NCBI GenBank assembly: GCA_964409335.1
Contig: CAYPCW010000029.1
Coordinates: 1 to 34,342 of the forward strand
Direction of reading: 5' to 3'
Origin: JABMOW01 sp964409335
GTDB taxonomy: Bacteria; Fidelibacterota; Marinisomatia; SCGC-AAA003-L08; JACNLC01
Length of the DNA: 34,342 bases
Shown one piece after another: positions 1 to 8,776 of the stretch. The position numbers and the translations under genes were made by a program. The notes beneath the pieces were generated by a model. It worked only from the letters and a program-made list of their open reading frames with translations, ran no database searches and was not told where the DNA came from. Position 1 is the first letter of the stretch, and the number at the start of each line of letters is the position of its first letter.

Positions 1-1
1 A

Positions 2-163
2 CTAGTTTATTATGAAGAATATTCAAGAATTGATGAAGCATTTTACAGAGAAAAACAAGTGCGGGGCTGGAGCAGAAAAAAGAAGCAAGCATTAATCGAT
101 GGGAAGCCCGAATTATTACCAAAACTTGCAATTGCTTATCGTGATCTGAAGAACGGTGGCTGA
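2..163 (+). CDS. GIY-YIG nuclease family protein, C-terminal fragment
   Basis: The reading frame is open from the window edge and ends at TGA 161-163, giving the last 53 residues of a protein whose start lies outside. The segment has the typical tail of small single-domain GIY-YIG (UriC/YhbQ-like) nucleases: LVYYE, then REKQVRGWSRKKKQALI, then a short KPELLPKLA stretch. The Glu of the REKQ segment corresponds to the metal-binding glutamate of the family. The GIY and YIG strands themselves are not in view. Such genes are often carried as mobile cassettes, and this one sits next to another mobile-type fragment. Family assignment is by recognition of the motif only. Confidence 0.72.
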   Translation, partial: LVYYEEYSRIDEAFYREKQVRGWSRKKKQALIDGKPELLPKLAIAYRDLKNGG

Positions 164-174
164 TGCTCCCGATC

Positions 175-201
175 CGGTCTCTGATGCTCTCGAAGAGACC
201 G
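175..201. repeat. Hairpin just after the GIY-YIG stop codon
   Basis: An 8-bp perfect inverted repeat (CGGTCTCT at 175-182, AGAGACCG at 194-201) encloses an 11-nt loop. The octamer TGATGCTC occurs at 161-168, overlapping the GIY-YIG stop, and again at 182-189 in the loop. There is no T-run, so it is not a standard terminator. It lies exactly between the nuclease tail and the ORF6N fragment, so it may be a recombination scar or an element that travels with the nuclease gene. Confidence 0.55.
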
Positions 202-374
202 AATTATACCAAGTGCCAACTAAAAGAATTAATGAGCAAGTAAAGAGAAATATTAAAAGATTTCCTCCAGAATTTATATTTCAAATTACAGAAGCTGAGG
301 TCGGTTTTATGGTATCGCAAAAAGCAGATACCTTGGGGGTTGATCACTCCGGTGGAGGTGGTAACGGATCCTGA
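201..374 (+). pseudogene. ORF6N-domain (KilA-N-associated) gene fragment
   Basis: From position 201 the frame reads ELYQVPTKRINEQVKRN followed by IKRFPPEFIFQITEAE, the hallmark core of ORF6N domains found in phage and mobile-element antirepressor-like proteins. The normal N-terminal start of the domain (usually an I-x-x-x-R segment before LAxLY) is missing and the frame runs straight out of the preceding hairpin. Similarity fades after FMVSQ (about position 320), after which the residues look unrelated. At 344 the opposite-strand membrane protein gene ends. It is therefore an internal fragment cut at both ends, not a working gene. The domain is a predicted DNA-binding module, and no function is expected from the remnant. 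Confidence 0.6.
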
Positions 375-1846
375 ATACGGAAAACCATCCCTCCCCGGTC
401 TTGAAATGCCAGTGTGGCCAGGGTATCCTGTTCAAGCGCTTTGCGAAATGGATCGTGTTTCCGGTCCATAAATACATACTTTGCCTTAAAAACATCACGG
501 ATGGTTTCAGCCGGATCCTTGAATTTCCCCCGGGTAATCGACCGATACAAACCGGATTTTGCAGGATCAAATGAATACAGGTACATGGGGTCCAGTCCCA
601 CGATAAAATAATTGGACTGGTTATAAAAAAACAGGAAAGGGAAATCATCCCAGTCTGTGTTAAAAACAATCGTACCGGGAGCCGTATTTTCCGCCAGCCA
701 TGTTGCAGAGCCTTCGAATTGGGTTGGATTTTTCGCAGATTCCAGATCTTCCCGTGCATCCTGAATATTGTTCATCATCAAGGGTGACAAGACTAAAAAT
801 CCGCCAAAAACGGCCAGGGATGGCGCTCGCTTTCCCACCAGAAGAGCGGCGTTCAGCGTCGCAAATACCGGCCAGTATTCTATAAACCTCCGGGATTTCA
901 ATACCAGGATGAAAAACAGCAGGTTCAATAATAATGCTGTGAACTCGTCAGCGCTTTGCTTTTGTACAAACCCCTGATAAATGATCGTCAGAAAAAAAAA
1001 GAGAAAAACCGGAACCGAGATCGTGAACATTTTCCAGGTATTGTAGGGGTCCCATTCAGACCCCACATTTATACCAGGTACATCCAAAAACAGACTACGT
1101 GACGCATTATACACAAGAGATGTAAAATTTTTCGGGAAATACGGATTGACCACCATCGCGGTCAGAATGCCCAGTAGGGAAACCCACACCAGTTTCCAGT
1201 CTGCTTTCCCGTCAATTAACCATCGGGAGATTGAAAAAAATACGGACACTGCAATCAGCATTGGAAAGCCGTCGTATACCCATACAAATACGATAGATGT
1301 AATATACAGCCAGCCATATTTCTTTTTTGAACTCAACAGGAATACAATCAGCAACAGGGCTAATGCAATACTCTGGACACGAAGCAGAGACATCCGGTAT
1401 AAAAAATGGTAAGAGGCAAACAATCCCGCCAGACTCCATGACACCGGTAATTTTACTCCTGATTTTTGCATGAGGATGTAAAACGCACCCCCTGCGGTCA
1501 TGAAAAACAGGTGAGTGGCTATTTGTCCACCGGTGATCAGATCACCAAACGTAAAGGGGATCAGTAAATAATGCCAGAGCAGGTGATGGTCGATAAAAAG
1601 GTCCCGGTGGATCGTAAACTGAAGCCATGGCAGTGAGCGGATGAATCCCTGATGCCCCAGCAACTGGCTGTAGCGGATATGAAAATAACTGTCGTACCCC
1701 ACAAGGTATTCCGAACCGGACTGGATATAATAAAATATACTGCCAAGGACAGCCATAAACAGGATAAATGTGATACCGGTTAGCTGCTGATTGATAACGC
1801 CAATCCGCGCGTTGAAATTTTTCAACCATCGACGAAATGAGATCAT
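344..1846 (-). CDS. Polytopic membrane protein, STT3/PglB-like GT-C family candidate
   Basis: A 500-residue protein with about a dozen hydrophobic segments and a soluble C-terminal part. I place the start at ATG 1846: AGGA precedes it and it leaves 50 bp after the upstream gene, while the longer frame to 1957 would overlap that gene. Three features resemble oligosaccharyltransferases of the STT3/PglB/AglB type. The first is a Y-D52-S-Y-F-H-I-R58 segment after the first membrane helix, like the DxxYxxxR motif. The second is D86-H87-H88 in the next loop, like the DHH motif. The third is T-D-W399-D-D after the last helix, where STT3 has WWDYG. The last is not a strict match. It could instead be another GT-C glycosyltransferase or a non-enzymatic relative. 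It lies directly downstream of a PNGase F-like secreted protein on the same strand. Confidence 0.5.
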   Translation of the reverse strand: MISFRRWLKNFNARIGVINQQLTGITFILFMAVLGSIFYYIQSGSEYLVGYDSYFHIRYSQLLGHQGFIRSLPWLQFTIHRDLFIDHHLLWHYLLIPFTFGDLITGGQIATHLFFMTAGGAFYILMQKSGVKLPVSWSLAGLFASYHFLYRMSLLRVQSIALALLLIVFLLSSKKKYGWLYITSIVFVWVYDGFPMLIAVSVFFSISRWLIDGKADWKLVWVSLLGILTAMVVNPYFPKNFTSLVYNASRSLFLDVPGINVGSEWDPYNTWKMFTISVPVFLFFFLTIIYQGFVQKQSADEFTALLLNLLFFILVLKSRRFIEYWPVFATLNAALLVGKRAPSLAVFGGFLVLSPLMMNNIQDAREDLESAKNPTQFEGSATWLAENTAPGTIVFNTDWDDFPFLFFYNQSNYFIVGLDPMYLYSFDPAKSGLYRSITRGKFKDPAETIRDVFKAKYVFMDRKHDPFRKALEQDTLATLAFQDRGGMVFRIQDPLPPPPE

Positions 1847-1896
1847 TTCATCCTGAAGATTAAGGTTATGCCGGAATCTGTCAGATTCGGTCCGTT

Positions 1897-3642
1897 TTAA
1901 TACCAGACCACGATGTAAGAAGACATGATGATCTCTGCCTGATACCCGCCGCCGCATTCAACGGGAGTCGGCCATTGACCGTTGCATTGGGTGCCAAAGG
2001 GAATCCAGCATGCATCATAGGTAATGATATTTTGGTCACCGATCATCACTGCATCGGTAATATCCTGTACGAAAGGTTCTACATCCAGACCGGGACACCA
2101 CCCGGACCGCCCGTATCCCCAGGTACCCCATTGATTTGGGATTACTCCATTTGCGATACGGTCAAGCTGCATGCAGTCGGTAGTCGTCCCCGCCTCGGGG
2201 TGTGAGACGTAAAAATTACCCGTACCGCCGTTCACTTCAAAATTGTGTCTTGAATTACAAAATTCGGCACAATTTCCTGAATCACACCCGCTTCCGTGAC
2301 CGGTGATATAGGAGACAAACTCAACCCTCACCGCTTCCGCCGGCACGTCAAACACGATGGGATCATGCAATGAATTGTAATTGGAATTGAATTGACCCCC
2401 GCCCCAAAGATTCTGGTATGACCTGGGTACAATGGTTTCACCTTCATTAAACAATCGCAATTTAACGGTGACCAGACTGTTCGGCCATCCTGATATATAA
2501 AATTTAAAGAACCGGGAACCCCCGGGGTACAGCGTGGAAATAAAGGGGGTAATATCTGTCAGCCAGTGAGGTTGCCGGTCAAAAGGAGTGATCCATCGGG
2601 CGATTTCTGTACAGCCGGTTCCATCGCCGGCACACACTTCTAAACCTGCGATACGGTCATAATCATCACAATTTCCATCGATATAGCCATTGCAAGGCAG
2701 CCATGCTTCCACCTCCATCCGGGAAAATTGTCCCAGTTCAGCCTCTGAGGGCAAATCCGCCATGCCGGTAACCGTTGATCCCCAGCCTCCGTTATAAAGA
2801 ATACTGTCGAAGACGGTCACTTCCAGGTAATCCTGTTGGGTCTCAAAGAAGGTATTCCAGATGTAATTGTAATGGATAGCCTCATGTGCCAGATAGCTCA
2901 TGTTCGTCCCCACAAAACCGTTCGGATTTCCCAGATATCCGATCTGCATGATCCGCTGGAATCGGTCTATCCCCAGGGCATACTTGCCCTGAAGTGCGTC
3001 GGCCAGCCAGCTATCCAGGTCTATCGATCGCTGAGGAATGTAGTGGAGGTGGGTCACCCAATGGTTTTGATCAGCCTGGGAAAAATCCTCAAGAATGACA
3101 TCGAAGCTGTCTTTCATATTCTGTACATCACCGGGCGCCGTATTTTGGTTGGAAATGAAAAAGTAGTGAATGTTTTGGGGAGAATTTTGAAGTAACTGCT
3201 GCTTGGTATTGGAATTCCAAAGGGCGGAGGAGTAGTTCACACCGGAAGATAAGTGGATAAAGATGTAGCTATTTTCTCCATTCCAGTGTGTTTCGAAATC
3301 CCAGCCCTCAGGGTGGGGTTGGGGGTAAAGGACGAGATTCATATAGGATAAAATATCCAGAATATCCACGATGCCATCGTTGTTGATATCTGCAGTATCC
3401 ATCTGAAATTCAGTCAATTCGATATTGCCCAGGATGGTATCGATCATCATGATAATATCCAGGACATCAAGGACATCGTCAAAATTTAAATCACCCAAAA
3501 CCTGGGCATTTAGATCTTGCACGGTAAAAGGACCGGCGATATCAAAATAGGAAGTGCCGTATGGTCCAGGGTTGAAGTCTTGTGCGGATAAAATTCCGGA
3601 AATTAGAATAGGTGTAATAATGTTAAATATACGATATTTCAT
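1897..3642 (-). CDS. Secreted dockerin / PNGase F-like protein
   Basis: A 581-residue protein starting at ATG 3642 behind a strong GGAGGA site. Residues 1-20 form a signal peptide ending in SA. Two dockerin type I-like calcium loops follow: D51-x-N53-x-D55 with D59 and D62, and D85-x-N87-x-D89-G with D93 and D96. The middle region holds an AHEAIHYNY segment. The C-terminal half resembles the two-domain fold of peptide-N-glycosidase F: a YDRIAGLEVC stretch, an ARWITPFDR stretch, then NCAEFC and the conserved NQWGTWGYGRSGWCPG block. PNGase F cleaves N-glycans from asparagine, but I cannot confirm the catalytic acids here, so activity is inferred. Paired cysteines suit an exported, disulfide-bonded protein. 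Dockerin repeats are usually C-terminal, so this N-terminal position is unusual. The gene sits 34 bp after an Rrf2 regulator. Confidence 0.7.
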   Translation of the reverse strand: MKYRIFNIITPILISGILSAQDFNPGPYGTSYFDIAGPFTVQDLNAQVLGDLNFDDVLDVLDIIMMIDTILGNIELTEFQMDTADINNDGIVDILDILSYMNLVLYPQPHPEGWDFETHWNGENSYIFIHLSSGVNYSSALWNSNTKQQLLQNSPQNIHYFFISNQNTAPGDVQNMKDSFDVILEDFSQADQNHWVTHLHYIPQRSIDLDSWLADALQGKYALGIDRFQRIMQIGYLGNPNGFVGTNMSYLAHEAIHYNYIWNTFFETQQDYLEVTVFDSILYNGGWGSTVTGMADLPSEAELGQFSRMEVEAWLPCNGYIDGNCDDYDRIAGLEVCAGDGTGCTEIARWITPFDRQPHWLTDITPFISTLYPGGSRFFKFYISGWPNSLVTVKLRLFNEGETIVPRSYQNLWGGGQFNSNYNSLHDPIVFDVPAEAVRVEFVSYITGHGSGCDSGNCAEFCNSRHNFEVNGGTGNFYVSHPEAGTTTDCMQLDRIANGVIPNQWGTWGYGRSGWCPGLDVEPFVQDITDAVMIGDQNIITYDACWIPFGTQCNGQWPTPVECGGGYQAEIIMSSYIVVWY

Positions 3643-3676
3643 TTCTTCCTCCAGTGGTTAAGGGTGGTTCCGGGAA

Positions 3677-4117
3677 TTATACCATTTGGTTGAGTAACTG
3701 CCGCTTTTCTTTCAGCCGATCTGCCAATATTTCCAGATTTTCGTGCCCGATATTTACCCGGATGTTTTCTTTGATCAATTTCCAATGGTCATGTAACGGA
3801 CAGGGCACGTCATCCGAACAGATATCCAGCCCGATAACACACATTTCCTTTTCAGGCGGAGGACCATCAACAGCATATATAATATCGATCACACGGATAT
3901 CCCGGGCAGGCTTACTCAATTTAATACCCCCGTTTCTACCCCGTACCGATTTGATCAGGTAGTGCTTTGCCAGGGACTGTACAAGTTTTGCCAAAAAATG
4001 ACGAGGAATATTGTAATCTTCCGCGATTTTACTGACCATAATATTATCTTCATTCCGGTGTTCAGCCAGATAGATCATTGCCTGAATCGCATACTCGGCA
4101 GATTTAGAGTATATCAA
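3677..4117 (-). CDS. Rrf2-family transcriptional regulator with Fe-S cysteines
   Basis: A 146-residue Rrf2 protein, normal length for the family. The N-terminal winged helix has the standard MIYSKSAEYAIQAMIYLA opening, an IPRHFLAKLVQSL recognition region and the RGRNGGIKLSKP wing. Three cysteines (C93, C100, C106) in a C-x6-C-x5-C arrangement, the last in a PCPLHDHW context, match the ligands that hold an iron-sulfur cluster in IscR and NsrR. It therefore probably senses Fe-S status, oxygen, nitric oxide or iron. No isc or suf genes are near. Downstream on the same strand, 34 bp away, begins the PNGase F-like gene, so it may lead that transcript. The 220 bp upstream, to the htrA terminator, contain no convincing gene and should hold its promoter. 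Confidence 0.88.
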   Translation of the reverse strand: MIYSKSAEYAIQAMIYLAEHRNEDNIMVSKIAEDYNIPRHFLAKLVQSLAKHYLIKSVRGRNGGIKLSKPARDIRVIDIIYAVDGPPPEKEMCVIGLDICSDDVPCPLHDHWKLIKENIRVNIGHENLEILADRLKEKRQLLNQMV

Positions 4118-4337
4118 AATACCTCCGTTGATTAAAAATATCGAAGCTCATGACCAGGGCAGGATACCTGTTTTTATTTTTCTCACTTTTGTCTGAAGCT
4201 AAAAATAAGCAAATCCAGACTACTGATAACCTGAAATACATAATTGGAATTGAAATCAAATTTAGAGAAATTGGATTTCATAATTCTACATTAAAAAAGA
4301 GTGTAAATGAGACAAGATCGAAGGGTTTTATGAAAAT

Positions 4338-4379
4338 AAAAAAACCGGGATGAAGGACAGGGTTGTCCACACATCCCGG
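4338..4379 (-). terminator. Rho-independent terminator of htrA
   Basis: On the minus strand an 8-bp stem (CCGGGATG pairing with CATCCCGG, plus positions 4372-4379 and 4345-4352) carries an inner 5-bp stem (GGACA 4355-4359 with TGTCC 4364-4368). Seven T residues follow directly (A-run 4338-4344 on the plus strand). It lies 20 bp beyond the htrA stop. Confidence 0.88.
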
Positions 4380-4398
4380 CAGATGGTAGAAAGGAAAA

Positions 4399-5763
4399 TT
4401 AATCTATTTCGAAAGCGACAAACTTAGAGTTATTATCCCGTTTCACGAGAAGTAGAATCGGATCTCCCGTACTATAAGCCTGTATGGCTTCCCGGTATTC
4501 TTTCAAATTTTTAATTTTATTCGTATCCACTTTTATGATTAAATCCCCTTCACGGATGCCCGCATTGTAGGCGTTTGAGTCGGGCTTTACACCTGTCACC
4601 ACGACGCCTTCCGTACCCTCGTTAAAGTTCCAGAAAGAATCCGACCGGGCATTTTCAACCTTCAAGCCAACATGATCAAAGGTGCTGCCTCTAACGCCGG
4701 ATATCAGATCATCTTCGTCGGGGCGGGTACCCAGTTCCAGATTGATCTTCTGTTCCTTATTGTCACGGAGAATCGTGAGAACTACCTTTTCATTTGGTCT
4801 TGCCTGACCCACCAGGTTTTTCAGGTGGCTGGCATCTTTCACTTCGACATCATTGACTTTTAAAATAATATCCTGATCCTTCAATCCGAATTTTCCAGCA
4901 GGGCTGTCTGACATGATCTGTGAAATAATCGCGCCATCCCGGGTATTCAGTTTTAGTGCCCTGGCCATGTTCTCATCAATATCCTGAATCGATACCCCCA
5001 GCCATCCACGGGATACCACTCCATTTGTCAGAAGATCATCCACTACCCGCTTGACCTGATTAATGGGGATCGCAAACCCGACACCGGCATTCATTTTCGA
5101 AAAACCATCGGTCGCAATCGCCGTATTGATCCCCACCAGTTCCCCGTCTAAATTGAACAACGCGCCACCGGAATTACCGGGATTGATCGCAGCATCATGT
5201 TGGATAAAATCTTCATAATTCCGCCGTGAGATCACATCACTTCTACCGATACCGCTGACGATTCCCGCTGTGACTGTATGATTTAATTCTAATCCGAATG
5301 GGCTCCCAATCGCAACGACCCATTCACCGATTCTCAATTTATCTGAATCCCCCAGTACAACCTCAGATGAGGGGGAATTGTTAATTCTTAATATGGCAAG
5401 GTCTGATAGTGGGTCTTTTCCGATTACTTCCGCTTCAAATTCATGTTTATTCATCAGGATCACTTTGATATTATCCGCATCCTCAACCACATGATAATTG
5501 GTGACAATGATTCCATCGTGTGCATTGAAGATCACACCGGAACCCAGCCCTTTTTTATGAGGCTTTTCAGGCATTTTATACCCAAAATTGGGTCTGAATA
5601 AAAACTGATGCGATGAGGCAGAAATCTCCTTTTCTGATACGATTGAAACGATAGCATCATTGGTTTTATCAGCCACATCAATAAAAGCTTCACTAAATTC
5701 CTTTTTGGAGGGGACTGCCCAGGTAAGCCCCATGGCGAGAAGAATGAGTAGCATTTTTTTCAT
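4399..5763 (-). CDS. htrA: HtrA/DegP-family periplasmic serine protease
   Basis: A 454-residue protein. I chose ATG 5763 because AAGGA precedes it at good spacing and it opens a clean signal peptide (KKMLLILLAMGLTWA); longer in-frame starts to 5841 lack a ribosome site. The trypsin-like domain shows the full triad: H91 in TNYHVVEDAD, D121 in DPLSDLAIL, S198 in NPGNSGGAL. Two PDZ domains follow, the first from about RGWLGVSIQDID, the second from about GVVVTGVKPDSNA through AGIREGDLI. This layout matches DegP/DegQ proteins, which degrade or refold misfolded envelope proteins. It is a single transcription unit with its own terminator, divergent from the transporter gene at 5954. An inverted repeat at 5812-5828 lies in its leader. 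Confidence 0.95.
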   Translation of the reverse strand: MKKMLLILLAMGLTWAVPSKKEFSEAFIDVADKTNDAIVSIVSEKEISASSHQFLFRPNFGYKMPEKPHKKGLGSGVIFNAHDGIIVTNYHVVEDADNIKVILMNKHEFEAEVIGKDPLSDLAILRINNSPSSEVVLGDSDKLRIGEWVVAIGSPFGLELNHTVTAGIVSGIGRSDVISRRNYEDFIQHDAAINPGNSGGALFNLDGELVGINTAIATDGFSKMNAGVGFAIPINQVKRVVDDLLTNGVVSRGWLGVSIQDIDENMARALKLNTRDGAIISQIMSDSPAGKFGLKDQDIILKVNDVEVKDASHLKNLVGQARPNEKVVLTILRDNKEQKINLELGTRPDEDDLISGVRGSTFDHVGLKVENARSDSFWNFNEGTEGVVVTGVKPDSNAYNAGIREGDLIIKVDTNKIKNLKEYREAIQAYSTGDPILLLVKRDNNSKFVAFEID

Positions 5764-5811
5764 ATATTTAATTTCCTTGTTTAATTTTTTCATGTTCTGT
5801 TCTATGCTGCA

Positions 5812-5828
5812 AGGAACCAGTTGTTCCT
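5812..5828. promoter_or_regulatory. Inverted repeat in the htrA leader region
   Basis: AGGAAC (5812-5817) and GTTCCT (5823-5828) form a perfect 6-bp repeat around a 5-nt spacer, and GC/GC extends the stem past a single bulged A. It lies 49-65 bp upstream of the htrA start, so it could be an operator or a hairpin in the leader RNA. No binding protein can be named from the sequence. Confidence 0.35.
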
Positions 5829-5953
5829 GCCGGCGCAGCATTGGTGAATCCCTAAACGCCGGCTATCCTGACCGGATATTATCTCCCTTTTGATAAAAAG
5901 TTTTGTATTAGATTACTTTGGTTGACATTTTACCTTTCATTATTGGAATCGTC

Positions 5954-7471
5954 ATGAATCATAACACCATTCAAAGACGGATGCTGATTATCGGTCCCGT
6001 GATCAGTATCATGGTTTTGCTATTTTTGGATTTGGATCCCGCCCGTCCCGAAATCACGCGGATGGCAGCTGTCGCTCTGCTAATGGCGATGTGGTGGGTA
6101 ACGGAGGCTTTGCCATTGGCTGTCACTGCGCTGTTGCCCGTTGTCCTGTTCCCGTTGTTAGGGATCATGAACGGGAAAACCGTCGCTCCGATTTATTTCA
6201 ATCATATCATTTTTCTGTTTATCGGAGGATTCATCATGGCATTAGCCATGGAGAAGTGGGATCTCCATAAACGTATCGCCTTGTTTATCCTGCTAAAATT
6301 TAAATTAAGTCCCGCATTTATATTATTGGGATTTATGATCACCACGGCGTTCCTGTCGATGTGGATATCCAATACGGCCACCACTATGATGATGGTACCT
6401 ATTGCACTGGCCATTATCTTACAGTTGGAAAGTCTGATGGGATGGGCGTCTGTACAAAATTACTCCAAAGGCATTTTTCTCGGTTTGGCGTATAGCGCTT
6501 CCATTGGCGGGATCGCCACCATTGTGGGTACACCGCCGAATCTGTCATTTGTTCGGATTTTTAACATCCTTTTTCCCAATGGTCCGGAGATCACATTTGC
6601 AAAATGGTTTTTTTTCGCCTTCCCGCTGTCCCTTCTGTTCCTGTTCATCGTCTGGATCATCCTCACCCAATTTTTTATTTCTAAAAAATCGGGATTTAAA
6701 CTGGATTCAAAGATCTTTCGCGATCAGTATCACAAATTGGGACCCATGTCTTCTGAAGAAATGATCGTACTCCTTGGATTCATATTCTTAATATTCCTAT
6801 GGTTATTCCGAAGTGATATCCCGATAGGTCCGGTAGTGGTTCCCGGCTGGTCACGGCTTCTGCCCTATGCCGATTATCTAAATGATGGTACGGTTGCCAT
6901 CGCTATTGCGCTGATCCTGTTCATCATCCCTGTCAGGGGTAAAAAAAGAGACCGCATCATGGACTGGGAAACCGCATCAAAAATACCCTGGAATATTGTC
7001 CTGTTATTTGGCGGTGGATTCGCTCTTGCCAGCGGATTCAAAGAGACCGGATTGTCAGATTGGTTAGGGGGACAGTTGAGTGGAATTGGCAGTTTACATC
7101 CCGTATTAATCGTCGGGGTCATCTGTGCCTTTGTGACGTTTTTGACGGAATTGACATCGAATACGGCCACCGCTGAAATGTTATTGCCCATCCTGGGTGG
7201 TTTGGCGGTCGCCATCCATGTGAATCCGTTGTTTCTCATGATCCCCGCGACTCTATCCTGCTCATTTGCCTTTATGCTGCCGGTTGCCACCCCGCCAAAT
7301 GCAATTATCTTCGGAACAAACAGGGTTGCGATTTCCGATATGGCAAAGACCGGACTTTGGGTTAATTTGATCGGGGTGATATTGATTACATTTCTGATAT
7401 TTTCTTTTGGAAACTGGGTATTTGGAATAAATCTGGCTGAAATCCCCGGCTGGATGACGGGAGGAAAATAA
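5954..7471 (+). CDS. DASS/SLC13-family sodium-coupled anion transporter
   Basis: A 505-residue polytopic protein from ATG 5954, preceded by TTGGAA; a longer frame from a TTG at 5918 has no ribosome site. Two repeats each carry the SNT signature that binds sodium and the substrate carboxylate in this family: S139-N-T in WISNTATTMMM and S402-N-T in ELTSNTATAEM. Other family marks are the early MWWVTEALPLAVTALLP stretch and VATPPNAIIFGT near the end. Relatives (VcINDY, SLC13) move di- and tricarboxylates, sulfate or phosphate; the substrate cannot be read from sequence. It is the first gene of a dense plus-strand cluster, with the next start one base after its TAA. Confidence 0.9.
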   Translation: MNHNTIQRRMLIIGPVISIMVLLFLDLDPARPEITRMAAVALLMAMWWVTEALPLAVTALLPVVLFPLLGIMNGKTVAPIYFNHIIFLFIGGFIMALAMEKWDLHKRIALFILLKFKLSPAFILLGFMITTAFLSMWISNTATTMMMVPIALAIILQLESLMGWASVQNYSKGIFLGLAYSASIGGIATIVGTPPNLSFVRIFNILFPNGPEITFAKWFFFAFPLSLLFLFIVWIILTQFFISKKSGFKLDSKIFRDQYHKLGPMSSEEMIVLLGFIFLIFLWLFRSDIPIGPVVVPGWSRLLPYADYLNDGTVAIAIALILFIIPVRGKKRDRIMDWETASKIPWNIVLLFGGGFALASGFKETGLSDWLGGQLSGIGSLHPVLIVGVICAFVTFLTELTSNTATAEMLLPILGGLAVAIHVNPLFLMIPATLSCSFAFMLPVATPPNAIIFGTNRVAISDMAKTGLWVNLIGVILITFLIFSFGNWVFGINLAEIPGWMTGGK

Positions 7472-7472
7472 T

Positions 7473-8345
7473 TTGACTTTTTTTCGTGGATCCGTATTGG
7501 TGACCGGCGTATCTACCGGGATCGGCAAAAGTACCGCTGAAAAACTCTGTGAAGCAGGGTACTATGTGATTGGCAGCGTCCGAAAAATCGAAGATGCCTC
7601 TGCGCTTCAGACCCGGTTTAACGGGTCATTCTCATCCGTTGTGTTTGATGTCGTCAACGAGGAAGAAGTCATCGCTGCAGCGGAAGATCTGAAACAGCGT
7701 ATGCCGGTACCCCTCGTCGGGCTGGTGAACAATGCGGGTATCGCGCTGGGCGGTCCTATTCTCCATATTGATGTTGCGGTTTTCAGGACACAATTTGAAG
7801 TCAATGTATTGGGGATGTTATCCGTTACAAAAGCTTTTTTACCCTGGTTACGGCAAAGCCGGGATGCCGGACACCGAACCCGTATTATTAACATCAGTTC
7901 CATCAGCGGCAAACGAACTTATCCATTTATGGGACCCTACAGCGCCTCAAAACATGCCATCGAGGCAATCTCGGATGCTCTGAGGAAAGAACTCATGATC
8001 TATGACATCGGCGTAGTGGTGATTGAGCCCGGTCCGATTAATACCCCCATCTGGGACAAAACTCCTGATCCTGAAAAAAACATCTTCATTGGTACTGATT
8101 ATGAACCTTCACTCAGACGGTTTCAACATTTGATCATCGGGAAAGGGAAGACGGGTTTCCCGCCGGAAAAGGTGGCGGAATTAATATTCACCGTTCTGGA
8201 AAAGAAAAACCCCAAAAACCGGTATGTCATTACACCCCATCGATGGATTAATTTCACACTCCCCGGGATGTTGCCGGAGAAGTGGGTTGACCGGCTCACG
8301 GCGAAAGCGCTGCGTCTGAATCCCCCTTTAAGGCGCACAATATGA
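7473..8345 (+). CDS. Short-chain dehydrogenase/reductase (SDR)
   Basis: A 290-residue classical SDR. It starts at TTG 7473 with GGAGG 10 bases upstream; the TTG lies one base after the transporter stop and no ATG near it keeps the nucleotide-binding motif. The Rossmann glycine motif TGVSTGIG is at residues 11-18, NNAG marks the central strand, and the catalytic Ser (INISSISG) and Tyr-x-x-x-Lys (YSASK) are present. The N-terminal motif has no acidic residue clearly selecting NAD over NADP. The pattern resembles retinol/17-beta-hydroxysteroid dehydrogenase-like SDRs acting on hydrophobic alcohols or ketones, but the substrate is unknown. Its stop overlaps the next start by four bases (ATGA). 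Confidence 0.9.
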   Translation: MTFFRGSVLVTGVSTGIGKSTAEKLCEAGYYVIGSVRKIEDASALQTRFNGSFSSVVFDVVNEEEVIAAAEDLKQRMPVPLVGLVNNAGIALGGPILHIDVAVFRTQFEVNVLGMLSVTKAFLPWLRQSRDAGHRTRIINISSISGKRTYPFMGPYSASKHAIEAISDALRKELMIYDIGVVVIEPGPINTPIWDKTPDPEKNIFIGTDYEPSLRRFQHLIIGKGKTGFPPEKVAELIFTVLEKKNPKNRYVITPHRWINFTLPGMLPEKWVDRLTAKALRLNPPLRRTI

Positions 8346-8776
8346 TCGCTGAGCTGCATCCCTTTTTCGTGCATTTCCCTGTGGCTCTGTACACCACGGC
8401 ATTTGTGATAGAGACAATTCGCCTTTTTAAAAAAGATATTCCCGGTTATTTCGCCGTGATGCTGGTCTGTGGCGGGGCAATCATCGGCGTGATATCAGGA
8501 TTATCCGGAAATTTGGCAGCCCATGAAGCAGAAACAATTGCAGGTATTACCCCAATACTTGAAAACCATGAACTTGCCGGAAATATCATGATTTGGTTTG
8601 GCTTAATTTCCAGTTTTATACTGACCCTTTTGCAATTAAAAAACAAAACCGCTTCCCTTTTAAGGTGGGTTATTGTTTTAATGCTATGTTCAGGAGTCAT
8701 CATAACGGCGTTTTGGGGTGCCCGTCTCGTCCGTGATTTTGGCGCAGGGACCACCCTTATCTACAGCATACCCTGA
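8342..8776 (+). CDS. DUF2231 membrane protein
   Basis: A 144-residue protein with four predicted membrane helices. The opening ELHPFFVHFPVALY matches the HPxxVHFPxAL signature of DUF2231 proteins, and a HELAGN segment in mid-protein carries the second conserved His. These two conserved histidines could bind a metal or heme, but the family has no settled role. It begins inside the SDR stop (ATGA overlap) and its own TGA overlaps the next ATG (TGATG), so translation is likely coupled along the unit. Confidence 0.8.
   Translation: MIAELHPFFVHFPVALYTTAFVIETIRLFKKDIPGYFAVMLVCGGAIIGVISGLSGNLAAHEAETIAGITPILENHELAGNIMIWFGLISSFILTLLQLKNKTASLLRWVIVLMLCSGVIITAFWGARLVRDFGAGTTLIYSIP

Noticed and set aside
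4150..4353. 67-codon plus-strand frame between the Rrf2 gene and htrA terminator
   Set aside because: No ribosome site, no recognisable domain, and it runs into the terminator stem of the opposite strand.
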